Shown one piece after another: positions 1-6,711 of a stretch of 35,322 nt of DNA. The stretch is taken from positions 1 to 35,322 of the forward strand of contig DHNP01000043.1 of NCBI GenBank assembly GCA_002409585.1. Direction: 5' to 3'. This stretch comes from Ruminococcaceae bacterium UBA5413 (GTDB lineage Bacteria > Bacillota > Clostridia > Oscillospirales > Acutalibacteraceae). The translations under genes were made by a program, and so were the position numbers. How positions within the stretch are numbered: position 1 is the first letter of the stretch; every line of letters starts with the position of its first letter. The notes beneath the pieces are model-generated. The model was not told the DNA's origin and ran no database searches. It worked only from the letters and a program-made list of their open reading frames with translations.

Positions 1-15
1 CCCTAGCTTTTCTGA

Positions 16-104
16 TGGAGCTGTTAACGCGATTCGAACGCGTGACCTCATCCTTACCAAAGTTAAGAATGAGGTCACGCGTTCGAATCGCGTTAGCAGC
101 TCCA
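16..104. repeat. Inverted duplication of a tRNA-Thr 3' half
   Basis: Bases 16-60 read on the minus strand are the 3' half of a tRNA-Thr: anticodon loop with GGT (complement at 56-58), T-arm with TTCGAAT, an acceptor strand and CCA. Bases 61-104 read on the plus strand carry the same half again, with only two or three differences (one in the acceptor, the others towards the anticodon arm). The two halves face each other and can form a stem of about 40 bp. No 5' tRNA half is present on either side, so neither copy is a working tRNA gene. The segment from anticodon loop to CCA is the part often duplicated at integrase attachment sites (established knowledge), so an att-site origin is possible. 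A fold-back artefact at a contig end is the main alternative. Confidence 0.75.
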
Positions 105-105
105 T

Positions 106-138
106 AAAAAAATCCCGCTTTCAATGGGTAATGGCGGG
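106..138 (-). terminator. Second intrinsic terminator downstream of the lysis cassette
   Basis: Read on the minus strand this is a CCCGC/GCGGG stem with a 15-base loop followed by A and seven T. It lies just beyond a stronger terminator at 143-182, so the pair would act as tandem terminators for the holin operon. The short stem and large loop make it the weaker of the two. Confidence 0.5.
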
Positions 139-142
139 TAGA

Positions 143-182
143 TAAAAAACAGGGCACACCGGCCGTTAAGACCGGTGTGCCC
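143..182 (-). terminator. Intrinsic terminator of the lysis cassette
   Basis: A perfect 11-bp stem (GGGCACACCGG at 152-162 with its complement at 172-182) has a 9-base loop and, on the minus strand, is followed by a run of six T. It begins a few bases after the holin stop codon at 188, so it ends the lysozyme-coiled coil-holin transcript. Confidence 0.85.
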
Positions 183-187
183 ATTTT

Positions 188-481
188 TCATGCCTGTTTT
201 GATGTCTTGCCTGCTTCTGCCGCGGCTTTAGCGCCGGTACCGCCAGTAGCTGTACGCGTATCCGCCCCTGCGCCGCCGTTTACGGTTACGCTTGCGCTGT
301 CTACAAGTCCTTCGCCGACTATGTAAGCTATAACCGTTGCGCCGGCCATAACGATGGCCGTTATCTGCGATGCCTGATTCTCGGTGCCGCCCATGGCGGC
401 TATGAGCAAAGCGATAAACGACGCTGCGGCCGTCCAGAATTTACGTGATGTGAGTTTACGTTTCCAGTCGATTTTATCCAT
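188..481 (-). CDS. Phage-type holin, 97 aa
   Basis: A small membrane protein with a basic N-terminus (MDKIDWKRKLTSRKFW), two hydrophobic segments at about residues 16-31 and 39-57, and a hydrophilic Ala/Gly/Thr-rich tail. This layout fits small phage holins of Firmicutes that open the membrane for an endolysin. It is the last gene of a three-gene lysis cassette behind a GH25 lysozyme and a membrane coiled-coil protein. The ATG is preceded by GAAAGAGG at good spacing, and a strong terminator follows the stop. Family membership is recognised by layout and resemblance only. What is missing is any adjacent phage structural gene. Confidence 0.75.
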   Translation of the reverse strand: MDKIDWKRKLTSRKFWTAAASFIALLIAAMGGTENQASQITAIVMAGATVIAYIVGEGLVDSASVTVNGGAGADTRTATGGTGAKAAAEAGKTSKQA

Positions 482-514
482 AAAAGTACCTCTTTCCGCC
501 GGCTGTGCCGGCTA

Positions 515-799
515 TTATTTTTTGTCGCCGACGATTTCGTCGATACGGTGGTGTGCCTGCTTTGCGGAACTTTCAACTGCCGTAAGGCGCTCGCCGTGCT
601 CTGTAAGCGCGGTATTTATTTTCGCAAGTTCCGTATTTGTTCCCGAAACGCTTGATTTTATATCGTCCAATTTAGTGTTTACCGTCCCTTTCCACTCACC
701 GTCGTTAAGGATTTTTTTATCCCTCCCGCTTAGCCAGCCTGCAAGGCCGACAAAGCACCCTACTAACGCGATAATAATGCCTATATCCACTGCGCCCAT
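515..799 (-). CDS. Membrane-anchored coiled-coil protein of the lysis cassette, 94 aa
   Basis: An N-terminal hydrophobic segment (about residues 3-24, VDIGIIIALVGCFVGLAGWL) is followed by a hydrophilic, heptad-like helical region (about 35-85, TKLDDIKSSVSGTNTELAKI onward). Size and position between lysozyme and holin recall XhlA-type haemolysin/lysis accessory proteins, but XhlA usually has the coiled coil first and the membrane segment last, so this is a topological analogue and not a confident member. It may assist holin function or tether the cassette to the membrane (inference). The ATG follows GAGGTG with slightly long spacing. Confidence 0.6.
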   Translation of the reverse strand: MGAVDIGIIIALVGCFVGLAGWLSGRDKKILNDGEWKGTVNTKLDDIKSSVSGTNTELAKINTALTEHGERLTAVESSAKQAHHRIDEIVGDKK

Positions 800-814
800 T
801 TTACCCGCGTCACC

Positions 815-1723
815 TCACTTTACCTTTGCTTTAAACCTGATAAGCATGTCTTCGCCGGGCGCAGCGGTATAAATGCCTGTTTCCGTACCTGATCCGCCGC
901 AGAAAAACAGATGGTAAAAATAGTCGTTCCCGTCGCGCCTGCAGAAAAACAGGGCCGCGACTTTTGGGTTGCCCGTGGAAACATCAGGTGTTTTATCACA
1001 TGTAACTTTGAAAGTGTAGACATCGCCGGAAGGCTTAACCACATCTATTGTCGTGTCGATTTTAACTGCTGTCCGCGGCGGCTTAGTATACCCGTTATAC
1101 CCCCCGGCCTGTATCATTGCCGGATAGTCACGGAACGACACATCCAAATCAACGCTTCCGCTTATGCCCGCTACCTGCCCCTTGCTGCCCGTCTGCTGTA
1201 TGCCGCATGGATAATCCGGGTCGCCGGAGTAGTCCGCAAGCCATACATCATACTTTTTGACCGCCGTTTTAAACCTGCCTGAACGGTAATAGTCAAGGTT
1301 GGTATAAATATTGACAAACCAGCCGTAAGATTTAAGCCTGTCAAGAAAAGCACAGGCGAAAGAGTCTATTTCCCCATTTGTCGGCGCGCGGCCTTTTACA
1401 CGCCTGAAATAATCTGCGGAATTATATTCATAGTCGTAGGCTATCGGGTAAAGCAATTTGCCTTTGTACGGCTGTAAAAGCTCGTTACATATATCTGCTT
1501 CTTTTTGCGCGTCCGCTTCCGACGTTGCATAGCCGAAATAATAACCGCCCACATGTAACCCACGCGCCAGCGCCTGCTCAACGTTTGTATGGAAATATGG
1601 GTCTGCCTGCTTTGCGTCATTACCCATGCCAATGCGGACTAAAGCAAAGCCGATACCGTGAGCGTCCACACTTTCCCAATTAATTTGCTTTTGATATTTT
1701 GAAACGTCTATGCCCTTAACCAT
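815..1723 (-). CDS. GH25 lysozyme (endolysin), about 302 aa
   Basis: A peptidoglycan-cleaving N-acetylmuramidase of glycoside hydrolase family 25. The first 200 or so residues carry the family signature: MVKGIDVSKYQ at the start, ALVRIGMG, GGYYFGYA, the acidic motif AYDYEYN and SVDLDVSF near the end of the barrel. The remaining ~90 residues form a beta-rich C-terminal domain (VDTT-like start, Tyr/Phe-rich strands, ending RFKAKVK), probably for wall binding. The start at 1723 is chosen because GGGAGGTG precedes it with good spacing and the catalytic domain begins at once. A longer frame open to 1876 would add about 50 unrelated basic residues. It lies 15 bases upstream of the coiled-coil gene and heads the lysis cassette. 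There is no signal peptide, so release would need the holin. Confidence 0.88.
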   Translation of the reverse strand: MVKGIDVSKYQKQINWESVDAHGIGFALVRIGMGNDAKQADPYFHTNVEQALARGLHVGGYYFGYATSEADAQKEADICNELLQPYKGKLLYPIAYDYEYNSADYFRRVKGRAPTNGEIDSFACAFLDRLKSYGWFVNIYTNLDYYRSGRFKTAVKKYDVWLADYSGDPDYPCGIQQTGSKGQVAGISGSVDLDVSFRDYPAMIQAGGYNGYTKPPRTAVKIDTTIDVVKPSGDVYTFKVTCDKTPDVSTGNPKVAALFFCRRDGNDYFYHLFFCGGSGTETGIYTAAPGEDMLIRFKAKVK

Positions 1724-2061
1724 ATTTTTATAACACCTCCCATTTACCCTGCCGCAAAAGCCTGCCGTTGCCCTGTACAGGCTATCTGCCGCGATATATT
1801 TTGTTACTTTATTTTTTTTGCGGGCGGTGTGCCTAATCCATGCCGTAATCCAAAACTTTAAAACTGTATTTTCCATAAGGTTCGTGCTTTGCAGTGTTTC
1901 ACAGCTTGCCTATGGCAGGGCATCCGCTGGGCTTTGCATCACACCGCTAAATATTGTTTAGTCATGGATTATTACCACATTATATGCGATGGCATCCGTT
2001 TGGGTTTATTATCGTTTGCCATATATGCCTTTACAATATTTAATTATGAATCACCATGCAC

Positions 2062-2075
2062 GCAAGCCGGCTTGC
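2062..2075. repeat. Perfect 14-bp palindrome
   Basis: GCAAGCCGGCTTGC is a perfect palindrome in the non-coding stretch 1877-2387 between the lysozyme and the CD1247-type gene. It could be a protein-binding site for the lysis cassette, or chance. Nothing else supports a function. Confidence 0.35.
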
Positions 2076-2145
2076 CGAAGATAATGCATTGTAACAGGCA
2101 TTCGGATAAAGCGCATAAAGCCGCCTTAAAGGCACTAAAGAGCAA

Positions 2146-2212
2146 GGCATACCGGTTAAAACCCTTTAAACGGATACCGTGCAAAGCACCGTTTTAAGGT
2201 TACCGGTATGCC
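2146..2212. repeat. Long imperfect hairpin in the non-coding stretch 1877-2387
   Basis: GGCATACCGG (2146-2155) is exactly complementary to CCGGTATGCC (2203-2212). The sequence between is also largely self-complementary (AAACGG and CGTTTTAAGG segments), giving one long imperfect hairpin of about 67 bases. No T-tract follows on either strand, so it is not a standard terminator. The surrounding 500 bases hold no convincing gene. The hairpin may be a decayed mobile-element end, a structured leader of the lysis cassette, or a short interspersed repeat. Confidence 0.5.
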
Positions 2213-2330
2213 CTGTAAATATTGTCCCGAAGCCTTTCCCGGCGGAATCAACGCCGCTTCACTGATTTTTTCTGTTTCCGATGCTGCAAAAACCGCCGCA
2301 GTGCCATTAAAAGCGGTTATCTGCGTACAG

Positions 2331-2363
2331 AAAAAGCCGGCGCCGTTTTCAACGCGCGCCGGC
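2331..2363 (-). terminator. Intrinsic terminator after the efp-CD1247 unit
   Basis: GCCGGCGCG-type arms at 2336-2345 and 2354-2363 form a GC-rich hairpin. On the minus strand it is followed by five T (complement of 2331-2335). It sits 25 bases beyond the stop of the CD1247-type gene and ends that transcript. A weaker AACCGC/GCGGTT hairpin lies just beyond. Confidence 0.8.
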
Positions 2364-2387
2364 CTTATTTATCTTCTTTAAGTTATG

Positions 2388-2789
2388 TCAGTCTTCGTCG
2401 TCGGAGTCGTCGTCGTCGTCAAAGTCAAACTCAAGCGGTTCACCGCAGTTCGGGCAGTCTATCGAGCCTTCCTTAACCGTATCTTCCGACAGGCAAACCG
2501 TTTCGTTGCAGTTCGGGCAGGTGACCTGGTAATAACAGCCGTCGTTTTCGCACTCGTCTTCCTCGTCTGCATCGTAAAAGTCGTCTTCCAACGAGCCGAG
2601 GTCGTCGTCAATAGCGTCTATCTGGTCCGACATGTCGTTCAAGTCGTCCTCTATCTCAGAAACACTGGACGAAAGGTCGTCGAGCAGGTCGATAATAGCG
2701 TTTATGACCTTTACCTCTTTTTTGTCGGTGTCAAGTTCCAAGCCTTCCGTAAGGCCGCGGATATAAGAAACCCTTTCCGTGCTTTTCAT
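2388..2789 (-). CDS. CD1247 N-terminal-type zinc-ribbon protein, 133 aa
   Basis: The N-terminus (MKSTERVSYIRGLTEGLELD) matches a short helical domain found in clostridial proteins annotated after C. difficile CD1247. A strongly acidic coiled-coil region follows (about 25-80), then two CPNC motifs (near 93 and 114) that with neighbouring cysteines form a zinc ribbon, and an Asp-rich tail. No enzymatic function is known for this family. It follows efp on the same strand by 54 bases, as commonly seen in Clostridia, where sporulation genes of the spoIIIA operon often come next (established knowledge). Here a terminator and a phage lysis cassette follow instead. The start ATG has GGGGAGGTATATTA just upstream. 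Confidence 0.75.
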   Translation of the reverse strand: MKSTERVSYIRGLTEGLELDTDKKEVKVINAIIDLLDDLSSSVSEIEDDLNDMSDQIDAIDDDLGSLEDDFYDADEEDECENDGCYYQVTCPNCNETVCLSEDTVKEGSIDCPNCGEPLEFDFDDDDDSDDED

Positions 2790-2843
2790 TAATATACCTC
2801 CCCGTATTTTTATAATAGTATAAAACGGCTTTTCTATTATCTG

Positions 2844-3401
2844 TCAGGCGCGTTCCATATATTCACCCGTGCGGGTGTCTATGCGTATCTTGTCGCCTTC
2901 GTTAATAAACAGCGGGACTTTTATCTCCGCTTCCGTTTCAACTATGGCCGGTTTCGTAGCGTTTGTGGCGGTGTCGCCTTTAAAGCCAGGGTCGGTCTTT
3001 GTAATGACGAGTTCAACGAAGTTAGGCGGCTCAACGCCGAAAGCATTGCCTTTGTATGACAAAACCTTGCAGTCCATATTTTCTTTTACAAACTTAAAAT
3101 TGTCGCCCAGTATGTCTTTGCTTATCGGTATCTGCTCAAAAGACTCAGGGTCCATAAAGTAGTACAGGTCACCGTCGTTGTAAAGGTACTGCATGTCTTT
3201 GCGCTCAATGAAAGCCGTCGGGAATTTGTCGTTCGGGTTGAACGTCCTTTCCGTCACGGCGCCGGTCATTACGTTCCTTATTTTAGTGCGTACAAAAGCC
3301 GCGCCCTTGCCCGGCTTTACATGTTGGAATTCCATGATGGAATAAACGCTTCCGTCCATTTCAAATGAAACGCCGTTTCTGAAATCGCCTGCTGATATCA
3401 T
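2844..3401 (-). CDS. efp: Translation elongation factor P
   Basis: EF-P binds between the P and E sites of stalled ribosomes and promotes peptide bond formation at polyproline stretches. The 185-aa length is normal. The N-terminal KOW-like domain has the loop HVKPGKGAAFVRT with Lys32 at the tip, the residue modified in many bacteria. Two OB-fold domains follow, with the conserved C-terminal INEGDKIRIDTRTGEYMERA. A downstream ATG is not needed since MISAGDFRNG is the expected N-terminus. A modest sigma-A-like promoter lies upstream at 3463-3490, beyond the aroQ stop, so efp can be transcribed separately from aroQ. No modification gene is visible in the window. Confidence 0.97.
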   Translation of the reverse strand: MISAGDFRNGVSFEMDGSVYSIMEFQHVKPGKGAAFVRTKIRNVMTGAVTERTFNPNDKFPTAFIERKDMQYLYNDGDLYYFMDPESFEQIPISKDILGDNFKFVKENMDCKVLSYKGNAFGVEPPNFVELVITKTDPGFKGDTATNATKPAIVETEAEIKVPLFINEGDKIRIDTRTGEYMERA

Positions 3402-3462
3402 TGGTATAATCCCCCATTTGGCCGTCTGAATAAACCGGCTCTGTTATACATGAAATTAGTTT

Positions 3463-3490
3463 ATAATATTCTTCTTTATTTTTCAAGCAA
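3463..3490 (-). promoter_or_regulatory. Probable sigma-A promoter for efp
   Basis: On the minus strand, TTGCTT (3485-3490) and TATTAT (3463-3468) are separated by 16 bases, about 60 bases before the efp ATG. The match to consensus is moderate. Confidence 0.45.
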
Positions 3491-3526
3491 AATTTTGTCA
3501 GGTAAAAACATTTAGCCTCTTTACCG

Positions 3527-3967
3527 TCACATAAGGTCTTTAAGTGCGACGAGGGCAAGGAAATAACTGTTTTTGCCAAAACCGGATATCTGTCCCGCGC
3601 ACACGGGAGCTATCACGCTTTTATGGCGGAACTCCTCGCGGGCGTAGATGTTGCTCATATGCACTTCAACGAACGGTATGCGCACGCACGCTATGGCGTC
3701 GCGCAAAGCGTAGCTGTAGTGCGTAAGGGCGCCGGCGTTTATGACAGCGCCGTTGTAAACGTCCTTTGCCGCGTGTATTTTGTCTATGAGGTCACCCTCG
3801 TGGTTCGACTGGTAAACGTCGCACCCATAGCCTATCTTTTCAGCTGTTTCGACTATCTGCGACTGTATGCTTTCGGCAGTTTCCTCACCGTAAACGCCTT
3901 TTTCGCGCACCCCGACCATGTTCATGTTAGGCCCGAGGAGTACGAGGACTTTCTTTTTCAACTTCAC
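3527..3967 (-). CDS. aroQ: Type II 3-dehydroquinate dehydratase
   Basis: Catalyses the third step of the shikimate pathway, 3-dehydroquinate to 3-dehydroshikimate, as a dodecamer. The 146-aa length and motifs are typical: GPNMN (12-16), the lid residues Arg21 and Tyr26 in VREKGVYG, SNHEGDLID (54-62), NAGALTHYSYALRD, EVHMSN and the C-terminal AGQISGFG. The start is GTG at 3967 with GGAG seven bases upstream. It follows the yqeG-like gene by 20 bases, so the two are probably co-transcribed. A methionine replaces the usual leucine in GPNLN, a conservative change. Confidence 0.95.
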   Translation of the reverse strand: MKLKKKVLVLLGPNMNMVGVREKGVYGEETAESIQSQIVETAEKIGYGCDVYQSNHEGDLIDKIHAAKDVYNGAVINAGALTHYSYALRDAIACVRIPFVEVHMSNIYAREEFRHKSVIAPVCAGQISGFGKNSYFLALVALKDLM

Positions 3968-3987
3968 TTGTCAGCTCCTACCTTAGG

Positions 3988-4494
3988 CTACCCTTTAAAG
4001 CGCTTATCCTCCGCTATCTTTTTCCTAACGGGCTTTTCCAAAGCGCGCCTTACGGAAAACGACAGTGAAGATTCCTCCCCGCGCGGAGTAAGAAGTATTG
4101 ACTTTAAGCGCGCGATATTGGCGCCGAGAATATCCGTAAACACCTGGTCGCCCACTACAACGGCGTCGCCGCGCTCCGCTCCGAGGGAAGACACAGCATT
4201 AAGGTACATACCGGGAAGCGGTTTCATGGAACATGAGATAAACGGCAGCCCTAATTTTTTTGCAAACGGCTCTACGCGCTTTTTAAAATTATTTGACATT
4301 ATAATAATTTTTATCCCCGCGTCCCGCATGCGGCGCGTCCATTCGGCCGCCCCGGGAAAAGGGACCTGCGAACCATGCGGCGCCAGCGTGTTGTCAACAT
4401 CAAGCAGCAGTGCGCTCCCCCCTATTGACCTTATAAGTTCCGGGGTGATGTCGGTAACTTTGTCCGCGGCGAGCGTGGGCAGGAACAGCCTCAA
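3988..4494 (-). CDS. yqeG: YqeG-family HAD phosphatase, 168 aa
   Basis: A HAD superfamily hydrolase of the IIIA class. Motif I is LLLDVDNTLAPHG with Asp32 and Asp34 (nucleophile and acid). Motif II is the MSNN segment, motif III the lysine in CSMKPLPGMY, and motif IV GDQVFTDILGAN. The length is normal for the YqeG family, some members of which act on phosphatidylglycerophosphate; the substrate here is not shown by sequence. The start is TTG at 4494 behind AGGGGG. It leads a probable yqeG-aroQ unit. Confidence 0.85.
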   Translation of the reverse strand: MRLFLPTLAADKVTDITPELIRSIGGSALLLDVDNTLAPHGSQVPFPGAAEWTRRMRDAGIKIIIMSNNFKKRVEPFAKKLGLPFISCSMKPLPGMYLNAVSSLGAERGDAVVVGDQVFTDILGANIARLKSILLTPRGEESSLSFSVRRALEKPVRKKIAEDKRFKG

Positions 4495-4627
4495 AAAAAT
4501 ACCCCCTATGAGCGCCAGCTGCTGTTCGGCTTAAGCCAGCCGCAAAACCGGTATGTACGTAAAGCAGGCGCACACTGCGCGCCCTGCCGGCGAAGCATCG
4601 CACGCGGTATTGCGCAAAGCCGGGCTT

Positions 4628-4653
4628 CAAAAAAGCGGGCCGTCAGCCCGCTT
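4628..4653 (-). terminator. Intrinsic terminator of rpsU
   Basis: AAGCGGGC and GCCCGCTT arms with a 5-base loop (CGTCA) are followed on the minus strand by six T. It lies about 30 bases beyond the rpsU stop and separates rpsU from the yqeG unit. Confidence 0.85.
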
Positions 4654-4683
4654 GAATTTTTGGCCGTCCTGAGCAGGGCATGG

Positions 4684-4860
4684 CTACTTATACTTTCGCT
4701 TGCGCGCCGCTTCGGATTTTTTCTTGCGCCTTACCGAAGGCTTCTCATAAGCCTCACGTTTGCGTACTTCAGCAATAACTCCAGCCCTGGCGCACTGCTT
4801 TTTAAATCTCCTAAGCGCGCTGTCCAAAGATTCGTTTTCTTTTAATCTTATTTCAGCCAT
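4684..4860 (-). CDS. rpsU: 30S ribosomal protein S21, 58 aa
   Basis: A small, very basic protein beginning MAEIRLKENESLDSALRRF, continuing with KKQCARAGV and a Lys/Arg-rich C-terminus ending RKRKYK. These are the hallmarks of bS21, a 30S subunit component near the anti-Shine-Dalgarno region. The 58-aa length is standard. The ATG at 4860 has GGGAGGG upstream. It is a single-gene unit with a perfect sigma-A promoter at 4921-4949 and a strong terminator at 4628-4653. The 60-base leader includes CCCCTGCC and GGCGG segments that could pair near the ribosome site, a possible but untested control. Confidence 0.96.
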   Translation of the reverse strand: MAEIRLKENESLDSALRRFKKQCARAGVIAEVRKREAYEKPSVRRKKKSEAARKRKYK

Positions 4861-4920
4861 TTGATTTCCCTCCCATCCGCCGAAAGGCAGGGGATTTGTA
4901 ATTTACATTACATAAAAATA

Positions 4921-4949
4921 ATTATACAGTCGTTTTGTAAAAATGTCAA
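4921..4949 (-). promoter_or_regulatory. Consensus sigma-A promoter of rpsU
   Basis: On the minus strand TTGACA (4944-4949), a 17-base spacer and TATAAT (4921-4926) match the sigma-A consensus exactly. The -10 box lies about 60 bases before the rpsU start. Confidence 0.9.
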
Positions 4950-5032
4950 GGATTATCGGTATTTAAATATGCCTGATTAGGATTATAAACAAAGCCTCTG
5001 CGGCTTCTTCCGGCATAAAAACAGGTTCGTGC

Positions 5033-5455
5033 TTATGAGAAATCAAAAACGTTAAGGCCTGTGGCAGCGTCAAGCCTGCGCCCTATGCCTCCGTCTGCAA
5101 TATCTATAAAGATTTCGCAGGCGCCGCTTATGACGGCTTCGCTGAGGTGCCCGCCAACTACTCTGCCGTCCGCCCCCGCAAAGTTCGCGTGGCAGTGCAG
5201 GTAAACTCCGCCGTCTTTTTCGCTTACGTTGCCTATAAGCGACGTCATCTCCATTTCGCCGTCAAAAGCATTTGAGTAATACTTTTTTTCCGCTACTTTA
5301 TAAAGCCCCACGACCACATGCCCCGCGGCGCCTATGCCTGAGATCTGCCCGCACTTTATGTTTTCTTTTTCGCAGACCTGCTTAAGCGATGCCATCACTT
5401 CTTCGCCGCGGCTGATTTTTACCGCGACAGTATTGCCGAACCTCTTGTATTCCAT
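5033..5455 (-). CDS. PPC (DUF296) domain protein, 140 aa
   Basis: A single PPC/PCC domain fills the protein. Typical features are the N-terminal RFGNTVAVKISRGEEVM, QISGIGAAGHVVVGLY, the histidine-rich LHCHANFAGADGR followed by VVGGHL, and a hydrophobic C-terminal strand. In plants the domain is joined to AT-hooks; in bacteria it stands alone, often as a trimer with unknown or metal-related function. It is the last gene of the run ruvC to dinB, 19 bases after dinB, with AAGGAGG upstream of its ATG. No substrate can be inferred. Confidence 0.85.
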   Translation of the reverse strand: MEYKRFGNTVAVKISRGEEVMASLKQVCEKENIKCGQISGIGAAGHVVVGLYKVAEKKYYSNAFDGEMEMTSLIGNVSEKDGGVYLHCHANFAGADGRVVGGHLSEAVISGACEIFIDIADGGIGRRLDAATGLNVFDFS

Positions 5456-5474
5456 AAAAGCTCCTCCTTAAAAT

Positions 5475-6689
5475 TTATTTTATTTTTGTAAAGCCTATGT
5501 CGTCATTTAAAAGGCCGCACGGTTTTACGGCGGAACCTCCGTACTTCGCGCGTATGGAGTCAACGGTCTTTTCAAGCTTTTCCTCCCTGGCGCGGTCAAA
5601 AGGCCGCCCCCCTCCGAAAAAGCACAGCTGCTCGCACGAAGCATCGGACGGTATAAGGCTTGTACACGTAACAGAAAGAAGGCGCACGGGCGCGTTCATG
5701 TTCCAAAATGACGCTACAAGCTCCATAGCCGCGGCGGACACTTCTTTTGCGATGCACGTGGGCGCCGAAAGGGTTTTTTGGCGCGATACTGTTTTAAAGT
5801 TCGGGTCTTTTACGCCGGCCTGCACCACCCAGCACTTAACGCCCTTTGCCCTCATGCGGGAGGCAACGGAATCCGAAAGGGCGTAAATGCCCTTTTTTAT
5901 TTCCTGCACCCCCGAAATATCACGTTTAAAGGTTATGCTGTTGCCCACGCTCTTTATCTCCCTGACTTCACCGAACGGGCGCACCCGGCTCATGTCCCCC
6001 CCGTTTGCGTAGCTGTGCAGCATCGTCCCTGCCTTGCCGAGCTTTTCGTACAAAAACCGCCCGTCGGCAGCGGCAAGCTCGCCTATGGTGCGTATTCCGA
6101 GCAGGCCGAGCGACTGTGAAACCTTACTGCCGCAGAACATGAGCGCGTTTACAGGAAGGGGGAAAACTATGTCCTTATAATTTTCACGGCTTATAACGGT
6201 CGTCGCGTCAGGCTTTTTATAGTCGCTGCCGAGCTTTGCGAATATCTTGTTAAAAGAAACTCCGGCGGATATCGTTATGCCGGTCTCGTTTTTCACCTTT
6301 GCCCTCAGCTCGTCCGCAATTTTTTTGCCGCCGCCGAAAAGCATCCTGCTCCCAGTTACGTCAAGCCAGCTTTCGTCTATGCTGAACGGCTCGACAAGGT
6401 CGGTGTAACGGCAGTATATCTCGTTTATAATCTTATAATATTCACGGTACATATCAAAATGCGTGGGAACAAGCGCAAGCTCAGGGCACTTGCGTTTTGC
6501 CTGCCAAATAGTTTCGGCCGTTTTTATGCCGAACTTTTTTGCCGGCTCATTCTTGGCGAGTATTATGCCGTGTCGGCTCAGAGGGTCGCCGCACACGGCC
6601 ATAGGCACATTTTTAAGTTCCGGCCGAGACACACATTCGACCGACGCGAAAAAGCTGTTGCAGTCGCAGTGCAGTATCGTTCTCTCCAT
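5475..6689 (-). CDS. dinB: DNA polymerase IV (Y family)
   Basis: An error-prone translesion DNA polymerase of about 404 aa. The palm motifs are ILHCDCNSFFASVE (metal-binding Asp9) and FSIDESWLDVTG with the catalytic Asp-Glu pair. Next come GISISAG-like residues (GITISAGVSFNKIFAKLGS), a helix-hairpin-helix thumb (LLGIRTIGELAAAD) and a little-finger domain. The start at 6689 is chosen because MERTILHCD is the expected N-terminus. The frame is open to 6758, but that would add residues unlike the family and overlap the methyltransferase. The C-terminal part lacks a clear beta-clamp motif by eye. It lies downstream of ruvCAB, a sensible repair-gene neighbourhood. Confidence 0.93.
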   Translation of the reverse strand: MERTILHCDCNSFFASVECVSRPELKNVPMAVCGDPLSRHGIILAKNEPAKKFGIKTAETIWQAKRKCPELALVPTHFDMYREYYKIINEIYCRYTDLVEPFSIDESWLDVTGSRMLFGGGKKIADELRAKVKNETGITISAGVSFNKIFAKLGSDYKKPDATTVISRENYKDIVFPLPVNALMFCGSKVSQSLGLLGIRTIGELAAADGRFLYEKLGKAGTMLHSYANGGDMSRVRPFGEVREIKSVGNSITFKRDISGVQEIKKGIYALSDSVASRMRAKGVKCWVVQAGVKDPNFKTVSRQKTLSAPTCIAKEVSAAAMELVASFWNMNAPVRLLSVTCTSLIPSDASCEQLCFFGGGRPFDRAREEKLEKTVDSIRAKYGGSAVKPCGLLNDDIGFTKIK

Positions 6690-6711
6690 ATCGGCACCAT
6701 CCGTAACAGGG

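Noticed and set aside
1889..2197. Plus-strand open frame of 102 codons upstream of the lysozyme
   Set aside because: No ribosome site, odd composition and no recognisable domain; it spans the hairpin-rich stretch.
1877..2387. Remnants of spoIIIA genes next to efp-CD1247
   Set aside because: No translated frame on either strand resembles SpoIIIAA-AH, so only absence in this window can be stated.
3361..3579. Minus-strand 72-codon frame between aroQ and efp
   Set aside because: It overlaps both neighbours and the probable efp promoter and reads like non-coding sequence.
3623..4534. Plus-strand open frame of about 300 codons opposite aroQ and yqeG
   Set aside because: It is antisense to two well-supported genes and has no family resemblance. 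Similar long antisense frames (14838-15773, 30105-31121, 7954-8817) arise from the GC-rich codon use.
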